Positions 8,583 through 16,352 of a DNA stretch of 64,000 nt are shown here, in pieces. The stretch's first letter is position 1; each line of letters opens with the position of its first letter. The translations under genes and the position numbers were made by a program. A model generated the notes under the pieces. That model was not told the DNA's origin. It saw only the letters and a list, made by a program, of their open reading frames with translations, and did no database searches. Origin of the DNA: Bradyrhizobium sp. CCBAU 51765 (GTDB taxonomy: Bacteria; Pseudomonadota; Alphaproteobacteria; Rhizobiales; Xanthobacteraceae); assembly GCF_015291725.1 (NCBI RefSeq), contig NZ_CP030038.1:4949001-5013000 (forward strand), given 5' to 3'.

Positions 8583-9815
8583 ATGAGCCTTTCCATGCAA
8601 CGCGCCGCCAGGCCCTCCACGACGCCATCAGTGGCCGAGTTCCACGCGCGCCTTGACGCCGTGCTGCCACTGGTCGAGTCCCGCGCGGCCGAGGCCGAGG
8701 CGCAGGGCTATCTCACCGACGACGTCGTCGCCGCGCTTCGCAAGGCCGGCATCTACACCATGCTGTTTCCCCGCGAGGTCGGTGGCGCCGAACTTCTGCC
8801 CTACGACGCCATGACCGTGATCGAGCGCCTTGCCTACACGCATGCGTCCGCCGGATGGTGTGCCATCGGCAACAACATGGAAGGCACGACGCTCGCCATC
8901 TACGTCGAGGACGAGGGCATCAAGAAGGTCTTCGCAAAAGGCGCCGACATCACCATCGCCGGCAACGGCGTCCCGCGGGGCTTCGCCCGTCCGGTCGATG
9001 GCGGCTACATGATCCGCGGCAACTGGGCCTATGGCAGCGGCATCCAGCATGCCGAATGGGTTCATTCCGGCTGCTTCGTCACCGACGCCTCCGGCAAGGA
9101 CATGGTGTTCGGTCCCAACGGACAGCCCAAGATCGTCGTCACCCATCATCCGCGGGCGACCATCAAGCTGATGGGCAATTGGGACGTGCTCGGCCTGCGC
9201 GCCACCGGAAGCTTCGACTACACGCTCAGCGAGGGCGACGAGCTGTTCGTGCCGACACACATGACCTACGATTTCGACATCGGCGCGCCACGTCGCGGCG
9301 GCGTGCAGGGCGCGCTGGGGCTCGCGGGCTATAGCGCCTGGGCGCACTCGAGCTGGGCGGTCGGAGTCGGCCGCCGCATGCTCGACGAACTCGTGAAGGT
9401 CATCGTCCCGCGCCAGGATCCCTTCGGCAAGTCGTGCGAGAGCGCCAGCTTCAAGTTCCAGTTCGCGCAGGCCGAGGCTCGTTTTCGCGCGGCATGTGCG
9501 CTGGTGCACGAAACCTGGAAGGAGGTCTCCGAGACCTGCGCCGGCGGCGAAAGTCCCTCGCTGGCGCAAATGACAATGATCAAGCTGTCGCTGCGGCACA
9601 TCCACGACGTCCTGTCCGACGTCTCGACCTTCGCGCACCGGGCAGCCCGAGGTGCCTCGCTGCACAACACGCCGATGCAGCGCTTCTATCGCGACATCCA
9701 CTCAGGCACCCAGCACATCCTGATGGCCGACCAGATCGTCGAGGAATGCGGCCGTGCGCTGCTCGGCCTTCCCGGGCCCGGCGCGCAATGGACTGTGTTC
9801 GGGGTGACTGGCTGA
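8583..9815 (+). CDS. Acyl-CoA-dehydrogenase-fold flavin-dependent monooxygenase
   Basis: About 410 residues with the acyl-CoA dehydrogenase fold: N-terminal helical domain (LPLVESRAAEAEAQGYLTDD), middle beta domain (GGYMIRGNWAYGSGIQHAEW, LMGNWDVLGLRATGSFDYTL) and the C-terminal helical domain of the PF08028 type (FYRDIHSGTQHILMADQIVE). This subset, including HsaA, DszC and HpaB-like C2 proteins, uses reduced flavin supplied by a partner reductase to hydroxylate aromatic or sulfur compounds rather than oxidise acyl-CoA. The next gene is such a reductase, which supports monooxygenase activity. The ATG at 8583 starts MSLSMQRAARPS; a GTG 15 bases earlier is possible. It is the first gene of a five-gene operon. 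Substrate not deducible. Confidence 0.82.
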   Translation: MSLSMQRAARPSTTPSVAEFHARLDAVLPLVESRAAEAEAQGYLTDDVVAALRKAGIYTMLFPREVGGAELLPYDAMTVIERLAYTHASAGWCAIGNNMEGTTLAIYVEDEGIKKVFAKGADITIAGNGVPRGFARPVDGGYMIRGNWAYGSGIQHAEWVHSGCFVTDASGKDMVFGPNGQPKIVVTHHPRATIKLMGNWDVLGLRATGSFDYTLSEGDELFVPTHMTYDFDIGAPRRGGVQGALGLAGYSAWAHSSWAVGVGRRMLDELVKVIVPRQDPFGKSCESASFKFQFAQAEARFRAACALVHETWKEVSETCAGGESPSLAQMTMIKLSLRHIHDVLSDVSTFAHRAARGASLHNTPMQRFYRDIHSGTQHILMADQIVEECGRALLGLPGPGAQWTVFGVTG

Positions 9816-9832
9816 GCGCGCGGGAGGTCGGC

Positions 9833-10381
9833 GTGAACGGATCCCGCATCGTTGGCTTCTGCGGCAGCAGCTGGCGCCCGGCAAAGTCGCGCGTGCTTGT
9901 TGAAGCCGTTGCGGCCGATCTCCTGGCGCAACACGCGCTCAAGACCGACATCCTCGACCTCGTCGATGCCGGCCAGGGCATCGCCGCGTTTACGCGCAAC
10001 GGGCTCGACGGGCGCGCGCGCGACCTCGTCGAGGCGATCGAGCAGGCGGATGGCCTGGTGATCGGTTGCCCGGTGTTCCAGGGCTCGTATCCCGGCCTGT
10101 TCAAGCATGTCTTTGACCTGATCAAGCCCGGCGTGCTGCGCAATCGCCCGGTGCTGCTGACAGCGGTCGGCGGCGGGCTGCGCCACTCGCTGGTGGTCGA
10201 GCATCAGCTCCGTCCGTTGTTCGGGTTCTTCGAGGCCTGCACGGTGTCGACCGCGATCTATGCGAGCAGCGACGAACTGGCGCCGGGCGGCCCCTTGGCG
10301 CCGATGATTGCCGCCCGCCTTGCCAACGCCGTGGAGCAATTCGCAGCGCTTGTCGGCAACCGCCGAGCCAAGGCCGCATGA
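9833..10381 (+). CDS. NAD(P)H-dependent FMN reductase
   Basis: Flavodoxin-like reductase of the PF03358 (MsuE/SsuE-like) family, about 182 residues. The N-terminal phosphate-binding loop is RIVGFCGSSWRPAKSR; the second flavin contact is IGCPVFQGSYPGLFKHVFDL, and TAVGGGLRHSLVVEHQLRPL is the third conserved block. It should make FMNH2 for the upstream monooxygenase. A GTG at 9833 is preferred since GGGAGG lies 5 bases upstream; an in-frame ATG at 9788 would overlap the preceding gene and add a non-homologous leader. The 17-base gap from that gene indicates co-transcription. Confidence 0.85.
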   Translation: MNGSRIVGFCGSSWRPAKSRVLVEAVAADLLAQHALKTDILDLVDAGQGIAAFTRNGLDGRARDLVEAIEQADGLVIGCPVFQGSYPGLFKHVFDLIKPGVLRNRPVLLTAVGGGLRHSLVVEHQLRPLFGFFEACTVSTAIYASSDELAPGGPLAPMIAARLANAVEQFAALVGNRRAKAA

Positions 10382-10435
10382 CCCCTCTTCCGCTGCGGTG
10401 CCCAGACAGGCTGCCTTCAACCGGAGACATCCATC

Positions 10436-11236
10436 ATGCTTGAGACCGTCAAACCCTCGCCCGACCTCACCGGCTTTGCTCGCGCGGAATACGACATCAA
10501 CGGCGTGCGCACCGTCGTTCACAGCATCGGAAGCGGCCCCCCGCTGGTGTTCCTGCACGGGACCGGAACGTTTACCGGCTTTGAGATGGCGCGCGACTGG
10601 GCGAAGCGGCACACCGTCATCATTCCCTATCAGGCCGGTTTCGGCGACTCCGGCGATGCAGCCTGGATCGATACGATCGAGGATCATGTCCTCCAGACCA
10701 CGGACTTGCTCGACAAGCTGGGACTGGCGACGTTCGATCTTGCCGGATTTTCGCTCGGCGGGTGGCTCGCCGCCGAGCTCGCCATCCGCCAGCCGCATCG
10801 CGTCCGCAAGCTGGTGCTGGTCGCGCCCGCCGGCCTCGTGGTTGCGAGCGCGCCGGCCCCCGGCCTGTTCGAGATCGCGCCACAGGATTTGCCGGCCTAT
10901 CTCGCGCACGATCCGTCAAACGCGCTGCGTTACTTTCCCAAGGCGCCAGATCCTGCGTTCGACGCCCGCCTCGGGCGCGAGGTGACGGGCTTCGCCAAGC
11001 TGATCCGCAGCGATCCGCAGGGCAATCCAAAGCTCGCGCACTGGCTGCACCGGATCACGATGCCGACGCTGGTCTTGTGGGGCGCCGCGGATCGCCTGCG
11101 CCCAACGGCGCAGGCCGAGGCCTGGAAGGCCGGGCTGCCCCACGCGCGCGTAACGCTGGTGCCGGACACGGGACATCTGGTGTTCGAGGAAACGCCCTCA
11201 GCCGCGCATCACGTCACCGATTTCCTAGCCGAGTAG
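10436..11236 (+). CDS. Alpha/beta hydrolase
   Basis: A 266-residue hydrolase with the full triad: nucleophile serine in DLAGFSLGGW, acid in LWGAADRLRP and histidine in VPDTGHLVFEE. The oxyanion segment is LVFLHGTGTF. Size and motifs fit the meta-cleavage-product hydrolase/esterase group (HsaD and BphD-like), but substrate cannot be read from sequence. It is the third gene of the LuxR-linked operon, 54 bases after the reductase. With a two-component hydroxylase upstream and a cupin downstream it may hydrolyse a ring-cleavage product, which is inference. The ATG is preceded by a GGAGA site. Confidence 0.85.
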   Translation: MLETVKPSPDLTGFARAEYDINGVRTVVHSIGSGPPLVFLHGTGTFTGFEMARDWAKRHTVIIPYQAGFGDSGDAAWIDTIEDHVLQTTDLLDKLGLATFDLAGFSLGGWLAAELAIRQPHRVRKLVLVAPAGLVVASAPAPGLFEIAPQDLPAYLAHDPSNALRYFPKAPDPAFDARLGREVTGFAKLIRSDPQGNPKLAHWLHRITMPTLVLWGAADRLRPTAQAEAWKAGLPHARVTLVPDTGHLVFEETPSAAHHVTDFLAE

Positions 11237-11257
11237 CTCAGACAGAAGGACACCACC

Positions 11258-11701
11258 ATGATCGAGATGCCTCCGGGCGTTACCCCCGCCAAAGACGGCT
11301 TTGGCAACATCGTATGGAACATTCTGGGCCAGACATACACGCTGAAGCAGCACTCCGAGGCGTCGATGGCTTGGCATGCCGTGTTTCCCGACGGCACCTT
11401 CGTGCCGCCGCACGTTCATCCGACCCAGGACGAATTCGTCTACGTACTGAGCGGCCGTTACGATCTCTGGCTTGACGGGAAGGACCTGGTGGCGACCGCC
11501 GGGGACCTCGTGCGCATGCCCAAGGGCATTCCCCACGGCATCTTCAACAAGTCCGGCGAAACCGCGACCAGCCTGTTCTGGGTTGCGCCGACGCGATCGC
11601 TCAAGGAGCTGTTCGAGCGCATCCACAACCTGCCCGATCCGCAGGAAGTCGTTCGGCGTGCCGCCGAGCACGAGGTCAATTTCCTGCCGCCCCCGGCCTG
11701 A
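11258..11701 (+). CDS. Small cupin-domain protein
   Basis: A 147-residue single-domain cupin. Motif 1 is PPHVHPTQDEFVYVLSG, giving the HxH...E metal ligands; motif 2 is MPKGIPHGIFN with the last histidine. All four canonical metal ligands are present, so a metal-dependent enzyme (dioxygenase or isomerase) is possible, as is a sensor. The 22-base gap to the hydrolase and the TGA that touches the next possible ATG (11701) show tight packing in the operon. It could take the place of an extradiol dioxygenase in a ring-cleavage route, a hypothesis based only on context. Confidence 0.8.
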   Translation: MIEMPPGVTPAKDGFGNIVWNILGQTYTLKQHSEASMAWHAVFPDGTFVPPHVHPTQDEFVYVLSGRYDLWLDGKDLVATAGDLVRMPKGIPHGIFNKSGETATSLFWVAPTRSLKELFERIHNLPDPQEVVRRAAEHEVNFLPPPA

Positions 11702-11742
11702 TGCTCGTCTCCCGCCGAAAGCTCAAACCGCGAGGATCGATC

Positions 11743-13020
11743 ATGACGATCAACTGGACCACCATTTCCGAGAGCGACCGCCGACGGATTGCCGTCTGGC
11801 AAAAGTGCATGCTGGCGCTCGCCATCTTCTGCGAGATATTCCTCGCGGCCGACTGGTACGCCTTCGCGGCCGTGTTGCCGTTCGTTTCCGAGAGCCTGAA
11901 ACTCAATCCCGCCGAGGCCGGTCTGGCGCAGGGCATCTTCGCATTGACCTATGGCATCGGGATGATGGTGTGGTCACCGGTGAGCCGCTCGATGACGGCG
12001 CGCAACATGCTGCTGATCGGACTTGCCGGCACCGGTCTCGGGATGATGCTTCAGGTGTTCGTCCAGACCTACACCCAGCTTGTGCTGCTGCGACTCCTGA
12101 TCGGCTTCTTCGATGCCGGCATTTTCATCGGCAACATGAAGCTGATCTTCGGCTGGTTTCCGCAGAGCCGGCGCGGGTCGGTGGTCGGAATCATCCTTGC
12201 GGCCTACAGCCTCGCCATCACCCTCGATTTTGCACTTGGCATTCCCCTGACCATTGCGACCGGATGGCGGACCTTCTTCGCGGTACTGGCGATCGGCACC
12301 CTGATCGTCGCTGCGATTAACGCCCTCGTCGTTCGCAATGGCCCGAGCGAGATCGGCATCGTCGACTTCACCTGGGGGAACGAGACGCCTCAGAAGCACC
12401 TGCCGCTTGGCGAAATCTTCCGCTCGAAATGGATCGCAGTCGGTGGCTTCGGCATCGTGGCCTGCACCTTCGCAATCGCCGGCACGGCGACCTGGGTGGT
12501 GCCCGCCTTTATCGCCGTGCAGCACATGCCGCCGGAAGCCGGCGCCGTGATCGGCACCGTGATGGGGCTCTCGCAGGTCCTGTTCCTGGTGATCGGCGGC
12601 TACATGTCCGACCGGCTCGGCAAGCCGTTCATGATCAAGCTCACCGCGGGGCTCGCCTTCCTGACCGCACTGATGTTCCTCTGGAGCGTCGTTACGCCGA
12701 TGCCGTTCGGTGTGCTGGTGCTGTTCGCAGCCCTCAGCGGCGTCGCGCTGCTCGGCGGCGGCGCGATCTTCGCACTGCTCAGCGAAAAATACTCCGACGC
12801 GCTCGCACCGGCGGCGATCGGCTATGCGGAGGTGTTCGGCATCTTGTCGGCTTTCGTGGCGCCCTGGATGATGGGAGCCATCATCAACGCCTCTTCCGGC
12901 GCGTTCACCGGGGCCTTCGTCGCCTTCGCGGTGGTCGAGTTGATCATCGTCGGCCTTCTGCTGATCCTCGCCCGCGAAGACGTCAGGCAGGGTGCGGTCG
13001 TCGGCAGCCCGGCGGAATGA
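11743..13020 (+). CDS. Major facilitator superfamily transporter
   Basis: About 425 residues with 12 predicted membrane helices, for example ALAIFCEIFLAADWYAFAA, LLIGLAGTGLGMMLQVFVQ and IVGLLLILAREDV at the end. The loop between helices 2 and 3 has the partly conserved SPVSRSMTARN segment of the MFS. Likely imports the substrate, or exports a product, of the preceding catabolic genes through the inner membrane. ATG at 11743 is chosen because it has a GAGGA site 7-10 bases upstream and yields a normal N terminus; an ATG at 11701 overlaps the cupin stop. Last gene of the operon; its 3' end is convergent with the YqhA gene. Confidence 0.88.
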   Translation: MTINWTTISESDRRRIAVWQKCMLALAIFCEIFLAADWYAFAAVLPFVSESLKLNPAEAGLAQGIFALTYGIGMMVWSPVSRSMTARNMLLIGLAGTGLGMMLQVFVQTYTQLVLLRLLIGFFDAGIFIGNMKLIFGWFPQSRRGSVVGIILAAYSLAITLDFALGIPLTIATGWRTFFAVLAIGTLIVAAINALVVRNGPSEIGIVDFTWGNETPQKHLPLGEIFRSKWIAVGGFGIVACTFAIAGTATWVVPAFIAVQHMPPEAGAVIGTVMGLSQVLFLVIGGYMSDRLGKPFMIKLTAGLAFLTALMFLWSVVTPMPFGVLVLFAALSGVALLGGGAIFALLSEKYSDALAPAAIGYAEVFGILSAFVAPWMMGAIINASSGAFTGAFVAFAVVELIIVGLLLILAREDVRQGAVVGSPAE

Positions 13021-13214
13021 ATACGCTCTCCACAGAGCGGAGGCGACGGCATCCCGCGAGCTCCGCGGACAGAAACCATGAACGGACGCCGGCCATCTCC
13101 CGTCAGAAGGCTGGATGGTCGTTCAAAGCAAACATCACCCGCTCATCGGCGGCTTGTGATCCCTCGCGCGGAGCTGCAAGACGACGTTCGGCAAGGCTCC
13201 GCCGATACGGTGGC

Positions 13215-13241
13215 GGGGCCGCGGCCTCAAGGCGCGGCCCC
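13215..13241. terminator. GC-rich hairpin between convergent genes
   Basis: GGGGCCGCG (13215-13223) pairs perfectly with CGCGGCCCC (13233-13241) across a 9-base loop. It sits just beyond the 3' end of the YqhA gene and 195 bases after the MFS gene. There is no T-run on either side, so it is at best a weak or factor-assisted terminator. The remaining bases 13021-13214 show nothing recognisable. Confidence 0.35.
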
Positions 13242-13251
13242 ATTCGCGGGC

Positions 13252-13836
13252 TCAGCCGTGGCCAGCCTCCTTGCGATGGCCGCTCTCGCTGAGGCGGTCG
13301 ACCCAGGCGATGCCGATCGCCGAGATGATGAAGGTCATGTGGATCAGGACCTGCCACATCACGCCGCTCTCGGTGAAATTGCTGCGGTTGGTGCCGAGAT
13401 TACCGGCCTCGATGAAGGTCCTGAGCAGCGAGATCGAGGAAATGCCGATGATCGCCATCGCGAGCTTGATCTTGAGCACGCTGGCATTGACGTGACCGAG
13501 CCATTCCGGCTCGTCAGGATGGCCGCTGAGGTTCAGCCGGGAAACGAAAGTCTCGTATCCGCCCACGATCACCATGATCAGAAGGTTCGAGATCATGACG
13601 ACGTCGATCAGCCCGAGCACGACCAGCATGATCTGCTGCTCGCTGGCGTCGAACGAGTGCAGGACCAGGTGCCAGAGCTCCTTCAGGAACAACAGCACAT
13701 AGACGGCCTGCGCGACGATGAGGCCGACATAGAGCGGCAATTGCAGCCAGCGCGAGCCGAAGATCAGCTTCGGTAGCAGGCCGACCGGCGGCAGCGGCGT
13801 GGCCGGCGCCGAAGGTGCTTTGGGTTCAGACGTCAT
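13252..13836 (-). CDS. UPF0114 (YqhA-type) membrane protein
   Basis: A 194-residue inner-membrane protein of the YqhA/UPF0114 family, function unknown. Membrane helices: LPLYVGLIVAQAVYVLLFL, IMLVVLGLIDVVMISNLLIM, and near the C terminus LKIKLAMAIIGISSISLL and LIHMTFIISAIGIAWVDRL. The family signature around GGYETFVSRLNLSGHPDEPEW is intact. The N-terminal 25 residues are Pro/Ala-rich and cytoplasmic. The ATG at 13836 begins MTSEPKAPS; longer in-frame sequence upstream reads into terC in an unrelated frame. It is 32 bases after terC in the same direction, so it is probably the last gene of that operon. Confidence 0.9.
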   Translation of the reverse strand: MTSEPKAPSAPATPLPPVGLLPKLIFGSRWLQLPLYVGLIVAQAVYVLLFLKELWHLVLHSFDASEQQIMLVVLGLIDVVMISNLLIMVIVGGYETFVSRLNLSGHPDEPEWLGHVNASVLKIKLAMAIIGISSISLLRTFIEAGNLGTNRSNFTESGVMWQVLIHMTFIISAIGIAWVDRLSESGHRKEAGHG

Positions 13837-13868
13837 GGATCGCTCCGGATTGCAGACAGGAATGCGCC

Positions 13869-14507
13869 TCAGAGACTCGCGATGACAGGCGCGAGCTCGA
13901 GCGAGCCCCGATAGATCATCTCGAAGGCGACGTAAATGATGATGGCGAGGCCGACATAGGCGACCCAGCGCTGCTTCTGGAGCACGCGGCCGAGCAGATC
14001 GGCGGCGACCCCCATCATCGCGACGGACAGCAACAGGCCGAAGGCGAGGATGTAGGGATGCTCGCGCGCGGCACCCGCGACCGCGAGCACATTGTCGAGC
14101 GACATCGAGACGTCGGCGGCGACGATCTGCACCGCCGCCTGGCCGAAGGTCTTTCGCTGTGCCGGCGCGGCATCCGCGCCGCCGCCATGGCTGAACGCGA
14201 GCTGCTCCGAATGCGTGGCCTGCTCGCGCAACTCGCGCCACATCTTCCAGCAGACCCAGAGCAGCAGCACGCCGCCGGCGAGCAGCAGTCCGATGACCTG
14301 CAGGAGCTGGGTCGCAACACCGGCGAAGACGATGCGCAGCACGGTGGCGGCGGCGATGCCGACGATGATGGCGCGGCGGCGCTGCTGAGCCGGCAGGCCC
14401 GCCGCGGCGAGGCCGATGACGACGGCGTTGTCGCCGGCGAGCACGAGATCGATCAGGACGACCTGAAACAGCGCGGTCAGCGCCTCGGCGGTGATGAATT
14501 CAGTCAT
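13869..14507 (-). CDS. TerC-family integral membrane protein
   Basis: A 212-residue TerC/YjbE-type protein with about seven helices. The two conserved acidic blocks are present: VVLIDLVLAGDNAVVIGLAA near the N terminus and IVAADVSMSLDNVLAVAGAA in the second half, the likely metal-ion sites. A hydrophilic cytoplasmic loop with a histidine cluster (HSEQLAFSHGGG) joins the halves. Family members are linked to tellurite resistance and manganese export; here a metal-handling role is inferred. Start codon overlaps the preceding stop as ATGA, indicating translational coupling with the 120-residue upstream protein. Confidence 0.9.
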   Translation of the reverse strand: MTEFITAEALTALFQVVLIDLVLAGDNAVVIGLAAAGLPAQQRRRAIIVGIAAATVLRIVFAGVATQLLQVIGLLLAGGVLLLWVCWKMWRELREQATHSEQLAFSHGGGADAAPAQRKTFGQAAVQIVAADVSMSLDNVLAVAGAAREHPYILAFGLLLSVAMMGVAADLLGRVLQKQRWVAYVGLAIIIYVAFEMIYRGSLELAPVIASL

Positions 14508-14866
14508 GTTTGATCATTTTTCGATGTCGACGGATCGAGCCAATGCGGCTTGCGGCGCTCGATCCAGTCGAAGACCTTCGAACGGGAGGAGCGCAGCGCC
14601 GGCACGTCCTCGGCGAGCAGCGCGAGGCCGAGCGGCAGCATCCAGACGCCGAGCAGCGGCAGGAAGGAGAGCACGCCGCCGGCGACCAGCAGCGTGCCCG
14701 AGGGGATCCTGACCCAGCGGCTGGACGGCTTGAGCAGATAGGTGAAGGTGTCGCCCATGCGCCCCGGCAGGCGGTCGACGAGCTTGGCCAGCCGCGGGTC
14801 TCCACCGGCGATCTCGCCGGTGGTGCCCACGGCTTCGGTGGTGCGCTCGTCCGAAACTGTGCTCAT
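14504..14866 (-). CDS. Small membrane protein coupled to terC, unknown function
   Basis: A 120-residue protein. Residues 1-50 are hydrophilic (LAKLVDRLPGRMGDTFTYLL), then a hydrophobic stretch of about 35 residues (GTLLVAGGVLSFLPLLGVWM, then LPLGLALLAEDVPAL) that can form one or two membrane helices, then a basic, tryptophan-containing tail (DWIERRKPHWLDP). No named domain is recognised. It lies 2 bases after terB's stop and overlaps terC by 4 bases, so it is clearly part of the same operon and may help assemble or regulate the TerC membrane complex. Confidence 0.75.
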   Translation of the reverse strand: MSTVSDERTTEAVGTTGEIAGGDPRLAKLVDRLPGRMGDTFTYLLKPSSRWVRIPSGTLLVAGGVLSFLPLLGVWMLPLGLALLAEDVPALRSSRSKVFDWIERRKPHWLDPSTSKNDQT

Positions 14867-14868
14867 GC

Positions 14869-15342
14869 TTACTCCTTCAGGGCGGCCTGGAGCGTGGCGT
14901 CCGATGCACTGGGCACGACCGGCTTCGCGCGCGGCAGCACCAGCGTCAGCAAGCGCAACAACTTGATCGCCTGGACTTCGTGGGGATGGACGTCCTCATC
15001 TGCGGCAGCAACGCGCTCCGACAGCTCCATCAAATGGGACGAGAGCGGCAGATTCGAAACCGGCCGCAGCGTGTCGATCACGACGTTGGCAAAATCCGGC
15101 TCCTCGAGCCGTTCGGCGAGTTCATCGAACATCGCATAGAGCCGTTCGTCTGGAATGTGCGGCGCCAGCTTGCGGTCCCTGATGAAACGGATCACCTCGT
15201 CGCGCTCGACCGGCGAGACGCGCCGGTCGGCAACCGCAACCAGCGCGCCCACGATCACCAACGCGACCGCCGCCTGCTCGTTCAGGCTCGTCGGCTCCGT
15301 GATCTCGATTTCCATCGGATTTGAAGTTCGGGCGTCAGACAT
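14869..15342 (-). CDS. TerB-family tellurite-resistance-like protein
   Basis: A 157-residue cytoplasmic all-helical TerB-type protein. The TerB core starts at about residue 20: AAVALVIVGALVAVADRRVS, followed by VERDEVIRFI and ends in DEDVHPHEVQAIKLLRLL; the paired acidic clusters (VADRRVS...E and AADEDVHPHE) match the metal-binding EF-like positions of TerB. The ATG at 15342 (MSDARTSNPMEIEI) has a GGAGC site upstream and fits family length. First gene of the terB/unknown/terC/yqhA operon, whose promoter should lie upstream of 15342. In known systems TerB and TerC interact at the membrane. Confidence 0.85.
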   Translation of the reverse strand: MSDARTSNPMEIEITEPTSLNEQAAVALVIVGALVAVADRRVSPVERDEVIRFIRDRKLAPHIPDERLYAMFDELAERLEEPDFANVVIDTLRPVSNLPLSSHLMELSERVAAADEDVHPHEVQAIKLLRLLTLVLPRAKPVVPSASDATLQAALKE

Positions 15343-15816
15343 CGTAGCTCCCTTAACTTGAAATGGCCGCACGGAGCTGCGATCGGGACGAATAGTCGGA
15401 GAGAACGAACAAAGGCCCGACGATCGGCCGATCCATCGCATTCGCGCGGGACAGGTCATCCGACATCACGAGGTTTGCCGACATGGTCGGCGTCCTCGCC
15501 AGAGGGGCCCGGATTCTTGTTCTGCTCAGAGATAAAGGCGGCTCTGTCGGAATCAAGGCAACATGACTGCGACCAGCCGCCGCATCGGTTCCATAGCGAT
15601 GGACCGCGTCCGGGGCGCGCTGCAACGCTCTTCGCGTTCTGGCGCAGAGCCCGGGAGGCGATACGCTCCCCTGTCGCGCAAGCGGCGACGACATCGCAAC
15701 CGTGTCACGATTGATCGCTACATCTATCATCTCGGGAACGAGCCGCCGCCATAGCGCTCGCGCAAGCCTCGGCAGCGAAGATGTCGCCCTTGAATCCGAT
15801 GAGCGCGGAGAAGCGC
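15343..15816. other. Intergenic stretch without a recognised gene
   Basis: About 470 bases between the divergent terB operon and the small zinc-ribbon gene. Open frames on both strands are rich in Arg/Pro/Ser and look like GC-driven shadows. The promoter of the terB operon and that of the downstream gene must be here, but no clear -35/-10 pair, dyad or RNA structure stands out. Confidence 0.5.
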
Positions 15817-16002
15817 ATGAATCGCACCACATCCTGCGCCGGCTGCGGCCATGCGCTTGTCCCGATGCTGACGGCCAAAGGCCGCGTGGAACCGAGCTGC
15901 CTCTGGTGTGAAGGCCTCGACGCCCGCGCGCTGGACATGGCGAAGTGGGCGGATAGCCCGTTCGGCAAGCCCGAGCGGAGCGTCCGTCAGTCGTTCGAAT
16001 GA
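15817..16002 (+). CDS. Small CxxC zinc-ribbon-like protein
   Basis: A 61-residue protein with two CxxC knuckles (TSCAGCGHALVPML and EPSCLWCEGLD) spaced as in a zinc ribbon, then a short tail RALDMAKWADSPFGKPE. Many Bradyrhizobium genomes hold short proteins with a tail like 'AAKWAxSPL', which is the main reason for calling this real; that comparison is from memory. The ATG at 15817 has GGAG 6 bases upstream and is favoured over ATGs at 15781 and 15799. Role unknown; nucleic-acid or protein binding is the usual expectation for a lone zinc ribbon. Confidence 0.6.
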   Translation: MNRTTSCAGCGHALVPMLTAKGRVEPSCLWCEGLDARALDMAKWADSPFGKPERSVRQSFE

Positions 16003-16352
16003 ACGGCTTGAGACACTGAGCCGCCGGGCATTTGCCCGTCGCCGCGAGCTTGCACGGCTGCATGCCCCTGCAGGACCTGCCGACAAATTAGACAAGATAG
16101 GTCGCTCCACCGAACTTGCGGACCTGCGCGGAAAGGTCATGCAGGTTGGCGAACCCGTGGTCTAACCTTTGGTGCGATCTCGCTTTTCTTGCGCGGCGCC
16201 CGCGGACGGCGAGCCTGTGCGCGCATTGCGCGCCGACTGGCCCAAAATTCGCAAGACAGCATCTGGCCCAATTCCCTGCCCGCCCACGATAGAGAGCGGA
16301 TAAGTTGCGTGCGCCCAGCTCCGGGATGGACGGCCCCATATCGGAGAATGCC

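Noticed and set aside
11701..11742. MFS gene start at 11701
   Set aside because: Overlaps the cupin stop and lacks a ribosome-binding site; 11743 is better supported.
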